A stretch of 64,000 nt of DNA, taken from contig NC_033638.1 of the NCBI RefSeq assembly GCF_001540865.1, forward strand, positions 4,259,502 to 4,323,501, in the 5' to 3' direction. The translations under genes were made by a program, and so were the position numbers. The stretch comes from Ananas comosus (lineage: Eukaryota > Streptophyta > Magnoliopsida > Poales > Bromeliaceae). Position 1 is the first letter of the stretch, and every line of letters starts with the position of its first letter. This document shows positions 58,925-64,000 of this stretch, piece after piece. Under the pieces are notes generated by a model that ran no database searches, was not told where the DNA came from, and was given only the letters and a program-made list of their open reading frames with translations.

Positions 58925-60244
58925 ATCGGGCTCCCCTGTCCGCCCAAGGCTAAACAACCACAATCATGTACAATAAGTTGCCCAGGTAAACTTAAACAAC
59001 ATACATGAAGCATTGCGAGTACTAATACAAGTAAACAACAAAAGAGCGAGAGAGATCTAGCTAGTACATTTCATTCAACCATTTACATAACTGATTTACA
59101 TTTTCATCTCCCAAAATGTATACAAGTTCTACTCAAGATACAAGGTAGCTCTCCAATATACATATCACATATCACCAATGTACACGAGGGTACTCTAATG
59201 CAAAATGGAAAGATGCTAGCTAACTAGGGCCCTACGCCCTTACCGCGATCCTCGCCCGGTCCACTCGAACTCGGCCCTACAACAAAGTGGGGTTAGAACT
59301 ACGAATAGTTCCCAGTGGGTTCGACCGCCGACTCTGCCGATCTTCCCACTAGGTCTAAGCAGGCATAAGTATTTAGATAAATATATGAAAATGAGCTGCT
59401 ACATGCTACTATGCCTCAGTAAACAGAATAAATGTATGAACATAGTAATATACTCTACTAACATGATACTATATCTCAATCTGCATGATATACATGATAT
59501 AAAGGAAATATCTACATAGCAATGAAACCTACTATCAAGTACTATGTATGTATCCAATCTCATCTCGACTAACCCGAAGGTTAAGCCCAAACTCACATCT
59601 CAAATCTTGTAGGTGAAGAGACTCTGCGCTACACACACCCGAGACCGCCTGCTGGGTAATCAAGTTACCCAAACGCGACTACAATTCCGAAGCTCACTAC
59701 TTGGGTGGAGAGACCACACCAAGGTTAAACAGACTATGTGAGTATGATCCAATCCTCTCACTCGAGGATCCCTGTCCACTAGGGTTAGTGCCTCTGCCGC
59801 ATTAGTTCCAATACACAACTCGACAATCGGAAAATCTACTATCCCTAGGTTCATATCATAGTGTTTCTCCTACACTAGATTTGAACGCCACTCGTTCATG
59901 TCATCAAGTTGTAAGTGTCTAAACTACACTATTTTACATGCCACTACTCAGGAAATCATCCTCTATTCCTAAGTTCATGTCATAGTGTTTCTATTACACT
60001 AGTCCAAATGCCACTCTTTTAGGTCATTTATATGTCCAAGTTCATCTTTTGTTCTTTAGCACTATAGGATTCCATGTCAAGACCCAATCCTCATGCGTCC
60101 ACTAAATCAAGTGCTCAACTCACAATATGATTTTTACTATGAAAGCATGCAAGGAATTGAAGTACAACTACTTAACATAACCTATAATGCATGATAACAA
60201 TATATGAATATATGCTTCAATAAAACAATTCGGACATAGGAAGA
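58925..60244 (-). mobile_element. Older long LTR, first part (interrupted)
   Basis: CTCCCCTGTCCGCCCAAGGC at 58932, then AGTTCCCAGTGGG and CCGCCGACTCTGCCGATCTT near 59310-59345, match the LTR at 16113-18761 in order. The terminal 80 bp with TGTCACG is not visible, so the start is truncated or diverged. It continues after the nested LTR at 62841. Confidence 0.65.
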
Positions 60245-62835
60245 TGTCACGCCCCGGGACCCGGCGGAGGTCCGCCCGGTGCGTGTCCAGACCCGCCATA
60301 TGCCTACACATATAAGGCGTCTACAACAAAGCGATATAAAGAACAAAAAATAAACAAGTATCTAGGGATATCAGAGCATGTTGTAACAGAGTTCTAAAGA
60401 CAAGTAGAGCAGTAAAAGAACTAAATCACTAGCATAAACCATAAGAGTAGATGCAACAAGATTCGAGTATAAGAGCTAGATATACAAAATGGTGGTCTCT
60501 ACAAGGTTCAAAACTCTCAATCTCTCCAAATAAAACAAAAAGAGAGGTAACCACCTGAAAGCAAATCCCTCGCTAACTAGCTAGAGGCGATCCCTTTCCC
60601 GCGATCCCGAGCCTCTCCCGGGATGGAAGGCTCTGTAAAAAAAAAAAATCAAACAGGGGGCGTGAGAACTATAATTAATAGTTCCCAGTGGGCAATTACT
60701 GACCTTAGCAAAATGCACCACTAGGCCCAAAATCAAAAGTAGATAATTCTAACATTTAATTGGAAATGATAGCATAAATATTAAAACATGAATTAGACTT
60801 GCTAGCTACTATGCCTCTATTTAACATGAAGTTCCACAATTGCATTAGCTAGCTTAACATGGATGAGTATATCATGTGAGTATACTATTATGCTCTAACA
60901 TGTCAAACAAGTATACTATAATGCAACAAGCAACACTATCAAGTATACTACATGTCCAAGTATGTCAACCAAATGTCCAATACTATGCCGCAAGCATATT
61001 CAAGAAATCGAACTACTATAAACTATCTAGTAGAGATTGTCATATTATGGTTAATGTCATTGTCCAATCTCCTTTTAGGACCTACACAAGTGTAGTCCGG
61101 CTTGTGCCGCCTAACTGCCTGTCGTAGTCCATCATCCCACACTAGGAATGAGTCTCTCCCACTCTGCCCGGTAGGCTTCTCAATACCGCACGAGCGAGCT
61201 TATGTCGCGTAGGCTAACTCTGGAGTGTCGGCTTGTAGGGAGCGACCCTCACAAGCATGTGCGAATGAGCACAAATGGCAAGCAAGCATAATCAACCGTC
61301 TCAAATCCGATGTCATCATGTCTCAACATGGTATAAATACTAGCAACCCTATAAGTCTAGTTCTATGTCACAATGTACGGTTCAACCATTACTACATCTA
61401 ATGCCACTTCACGACATTAGGTTTACTATGTCAAGCACATTCCAAGCCCAATGCCACTTTATGACATTAGCTTACTAGTTCACACGTCGTTCAAGTCTAA
61501 TGCCTCTTTATGGCATTATGTTTTCTCCTATGTCCAATGTGAGATCTATATCCAAGGGCATATTATACTAGTCATTTTTACTACATGAAACATGATCCCA
61601 AGCCACATATAAGAATGCTATTTATATGCAAGATTCCAACATATATAACTCTCTACTACATAGAGGTCCAAATATGCATTGTACATAACATGTGTATTTA
61701 AAGCATTCTAAAATTCATATATATCCTATCTAGCATGAATATGCATGATTTCTTATTTTACAATATTTAAAATAACATAGGTGAGATTTTCTCACTTTGG
61801 TGAGGTCAAACCCACCGAGGCTCCTTGCAACCCTTTCGTTTGCGCAAAAGAAGTTGTCCACAAGTCTTCTAACTCCCTAAAGAGAATTCTAAGAAAGTTA
61901 AACAAAATAAATGAACACCCCAAAGTGTTCATCTTTAACCAACCCAACAATAAGGCAAAACTCACCTAAATGTGGGAAAAACCCTCCCAAAATCCAATTG
62001 GAAGCTAGAGCCCTTCAAATCTACCCCAACGAGATGTTCTACACTTATCAATTGAGCCCCAAAAGCCACAAATCAAAAATCCCCAATTAAAACCCTATAT
62101 TCTCATTTCTAGGTTTTCATCTCATAAAAAACTACTAAAACAAGGATCAAATGGTAGATTTTAGGTACTAACCTCTCCAAAGCTCCAAATCAAGCTAGAA
62201 AATGGGCTAGGGTTGAAGATCCTCCCTCTATCATGCTCCAAACACGAAACCAAGTTTTCTCCAATGGTGGAAATCCTACATAGAGAAAGGAGGAGAAGAA
62301 AAGAGAGATCAAAACTAGCTAAAACCAAGCAAAAATGGAGAAAAACCAAGGGAAAGGGCCTCACCTGTATTCTCCACGGTTTAGGGCTCAAAAGAGCCCT
62401 CAACAGGCTATGGGGGGGGTTAAATAGAAATGCTACAATCTCAAAAAAACCCTCCAACTATGTGCAGTCTGCACCAACATTGCGTACCGGTACACGGGAA
62501 AGAGTACCGGTACCAAGTCAGCCAGACAGCCAACCCGAGCCTCTGCCGCGCAGGAAATACACTGGGTACCGGTACAAATCCGATGCTGTACCGGTACCAG
62601 GTTTGGTTTCGGTACAAGCCCGATGTTGTATCGGTACTCTACTCTGCAGAGTCCAACCCGAGAGCAACCTAAAATTTTCACTTTAGAGATTTTAGTGTTA
62701 AGTTTTAAACCTTGATTCTCGGAATGCGAGCCATAGGTCGGAACACTGTCAACAACCCTCCAAAAAATGTGGAAAAGCTCGAAACTCAAATCAAGCACTC
62801 GAACCTCACAATTTGCAAAGGTCCAGTGCATTACA
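60245..62835 (-). mobile_element. Nested solo LTR (2.59 kb) with target duplication
   Basis: Starts TGTCACGCCCCGGG, ends GTGCATTACA, and is flanked by the exact 5-bp duplication GAAGA (60240-60244 and 62836-62840). The bases on either side rejoin to match the related LTR at 17572-17605 (GACATAG ... GCTTCGGGATGG). It has no internal region, so it is a solo LTR. AGTTCCCAGTGGG and the CCTTTCCCGCGATCCCGAGCC block are shared with the LTR fragment at 6.69-8.05 kb. Confidence 0.9.
62484..62640. repeat. Array of GTACCGGTAC palindromes in the U3 of the nested LTR
   Basis: Four full GTACCGGTAC palindromes (62485-62605) and two half-copies lie 195-350 bp from the 5' edge of the LTR on its own strand, comparable with the ACCGGT array at 18296-18602. 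Confidence 0.88.
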
Positions 62836-62840
62836 GAAGA

Positions 62841-63800
62841 AGTTCAACTGCTTCGGGATGGAGACCCCCCACCTTCTGGTGATGCCACGAAGCTAGACTC
62901 CAAGTTTTGTAATTTTCCGCCGCCTATTCCTTCCGACTGTGGCAAACGAAGCCAAAAACAGGCTTTTCCTTAATATCTCCGCGCAGACTCGTCGGATCGC
63001 CGAACCGAGTTCACGAATGCGTCGGATTACTTAGCGATTAGGTATAAAAGAGATCAATCCCAACTTTAGATCTCAATTTCACAAAACCCTCATTGGAACC
63101 CTAGATCATAACTATTGCAAGAATCCATCGTATAGCTTCATGATTCAAGCAATAATCATCTATTTAGCACAAAAGGGTTCTACTAAAACCGATTTTAGAG
63201 CTTAAAAATGAAACCCTAGAAATCTACCATTGTTGCTCCAAAAGCTTACCTTTCAAGCTTTCCCCTCTTGAGCCTAGGAAGAAGAAGATGATGAAAATCT
63301 ACTTCCTAGCTTCCTTCTCCACCAAGTCCTCCTCCAAATCCACCTTGGGAGAGAGCTTCTAGAGAGAGAGAGGGGGAAAAATGAGTAAAGGGGTATTCTC
63401 AGCTTGTGAACAACAGAGGGGGAGATAGGGTCCTTTTATAAGCTGCCACAATTGCAATAAAGCCCCCCAACAATTGTTATTTACAACAGACTGCAACCTG
63501 CTGTATGCAGTGCATGGTACCGGTACGCCTTGATGCTGTCACCGGTACGTTGCTACGCAGAGGCCAAACCCGAGAGCTACTATTCTTGGGTTGTTGCAGG
63601 GTACCGGTACTACCCTGATGCTTCACCGGTTAAACAATGCCCAGACTGCAATTTGGCACTTGCTCAATTTCTATTTCGCGCCGAGTAATGCTAAAACTCA
63701 ATAATCTCGCTTGGAGTTCAACTTTAACCCTTTCAACATTATTGGAATGTCACATGGATCATGTCCAAGCATCCTTCTCGCCACGCTTTGGTCCTTTCGA
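62841..63800 (-). mobile_element. Older long LTR, second part
   Basis: Resumes at AGTTCAACTGCTTCGGGATGG, equivalent to 17585-17605. It carries the same GAGAGAGAGAG patch (63360) and two full plus two partial ACCGGT palindromes (63515-63630). The right end was not resolved before the (AT)n tract at 63811. Confidence 0.65.
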
Positions 63801-63808
63801 CCAAAGGT

Positions 63809-63810
<2 letters not shown>

Positions 63811-63850
<40 letters not shown>
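63811..63850. repeat. (AT)n microsatellite
   Basis: About 20 uninterrupted AT units. Confidence 0.95.
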
Positions 63851-63855
<5 letters not shown>

Positions 63856-63871
63856 TAGGCTACTATACTAT

Positions 63872-63899
63872 CTATAGTACCGGAGCTCCGGTACTATAG
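63872..63899. repeat. 28-bp perfect palindrome
   Basis: CTATAGTACCGGAG followed by its exact complement CTCCGGTACTATAG. It follows GGCTACTATACT, similar to the hairpin near 56372, and may be the end of a related AT-targeting element that continues beyond the window. Confidence 0.85.
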
Positions 63900-63929
63900 T
63901 CTTGTTTTCGATCTTAGTGAAAGTTTTGA

Positions 63930-64000
63930 GGAGCCCAAGGATCTATCTAGATTATATCTATCACCTAGAGGGGGGTGAATAGGTGAAAGGCCAAAAACCA
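63930..64000. other. Start of another repeat at the window edge
   Basis: CACCTAGAGGGGGGTGAATA is a phrase I associate with dispersed plant repeats. Too little is visible to classify it. Confidence 0.3.

Overview
The window is plant nuclear DNA. Long AT-rich introns separate short exons, nested LTR retrotransposons with CACGCC-type termini are common, and small hAT-type elements are dispersed through it. A GC-rich first exon feeding AT-rich later exons, and KEG residues that recall the grass proteins (HRGWTLRDF), suggest a monocot, but I cannot name the species. Two runs of N (7247 and 58009-58027) show it is a draft assembly.

There is one clear, complete protein-coding gene. It lies on the minus strand from 52476 (ATG) to 22727 (TAG) and is an orthologue of KEEP ON GOING (KEG), the RING / kinase / ankyrin / HERC2-like-repeat E3 ubiquitin ligase of the trans-Golgi/early endosome. 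I resolved 16 coding exons by hand. All reading frames join without a stop, giving 4,983 nt and 1,660 residues (Arabidopsis KEG is about 1,625). Intron 10 uses a GC donor. Most of the 29.7 kb is intron: intron 1 is 3.3 kb, intron 6 3.5 kb, intron 7 9.6 kb and intron 9 4.1 kb. These introns hold a 4.0 kb solo LTR, a 1.9 kb non-autonomous LTR element, two hAT MITEs, a candidate Helitron carrying a captured gene fragment, a LINE remnant and a Tourist-like MITE.

Layout. 1-4.25 kb: AT-rich DNA with a GATACGG-repeat element. 4.26-12.29 kb: a degenerate Ty3/gypsy element on the minus strand with both LTRs and a tRNA-iMet primer site, itself invaded by another LTR and three MITEs. 12.84-13.15 kb: an orphan first exon that looks like a plastid-targeting presequence. 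14.6-16.0 kb: a plant-mobile-domain pseudogene. 16.1-18.9 kb: the 3' end of a second gypsy element with a 2.6 kb LTR. 22.7-52.5 kb: KEG. 54-57.3 kb: a duplicated block containing a hAT element and a large foldback. 58.2-58.6 kb: a 436 bp CT repeat. 58.9-63.8 kb: an old LTR split by a younger solo LTR.

The clearest system-level signal is in the transposons. A small hAT family occurs five times, with 8-bp target duplications exact or 7/8 at every copy, and its ends are packed with GTGCCG/CGGCAC palindromes. Two other families have the same architecture with different words (GATACGG and GGGCCGGGC). Three long LTRs share an ACCGGT-palindrome array at a similar place in their U3 regions. No rRNA gene, tRNA gene or CRISPR array was seen.
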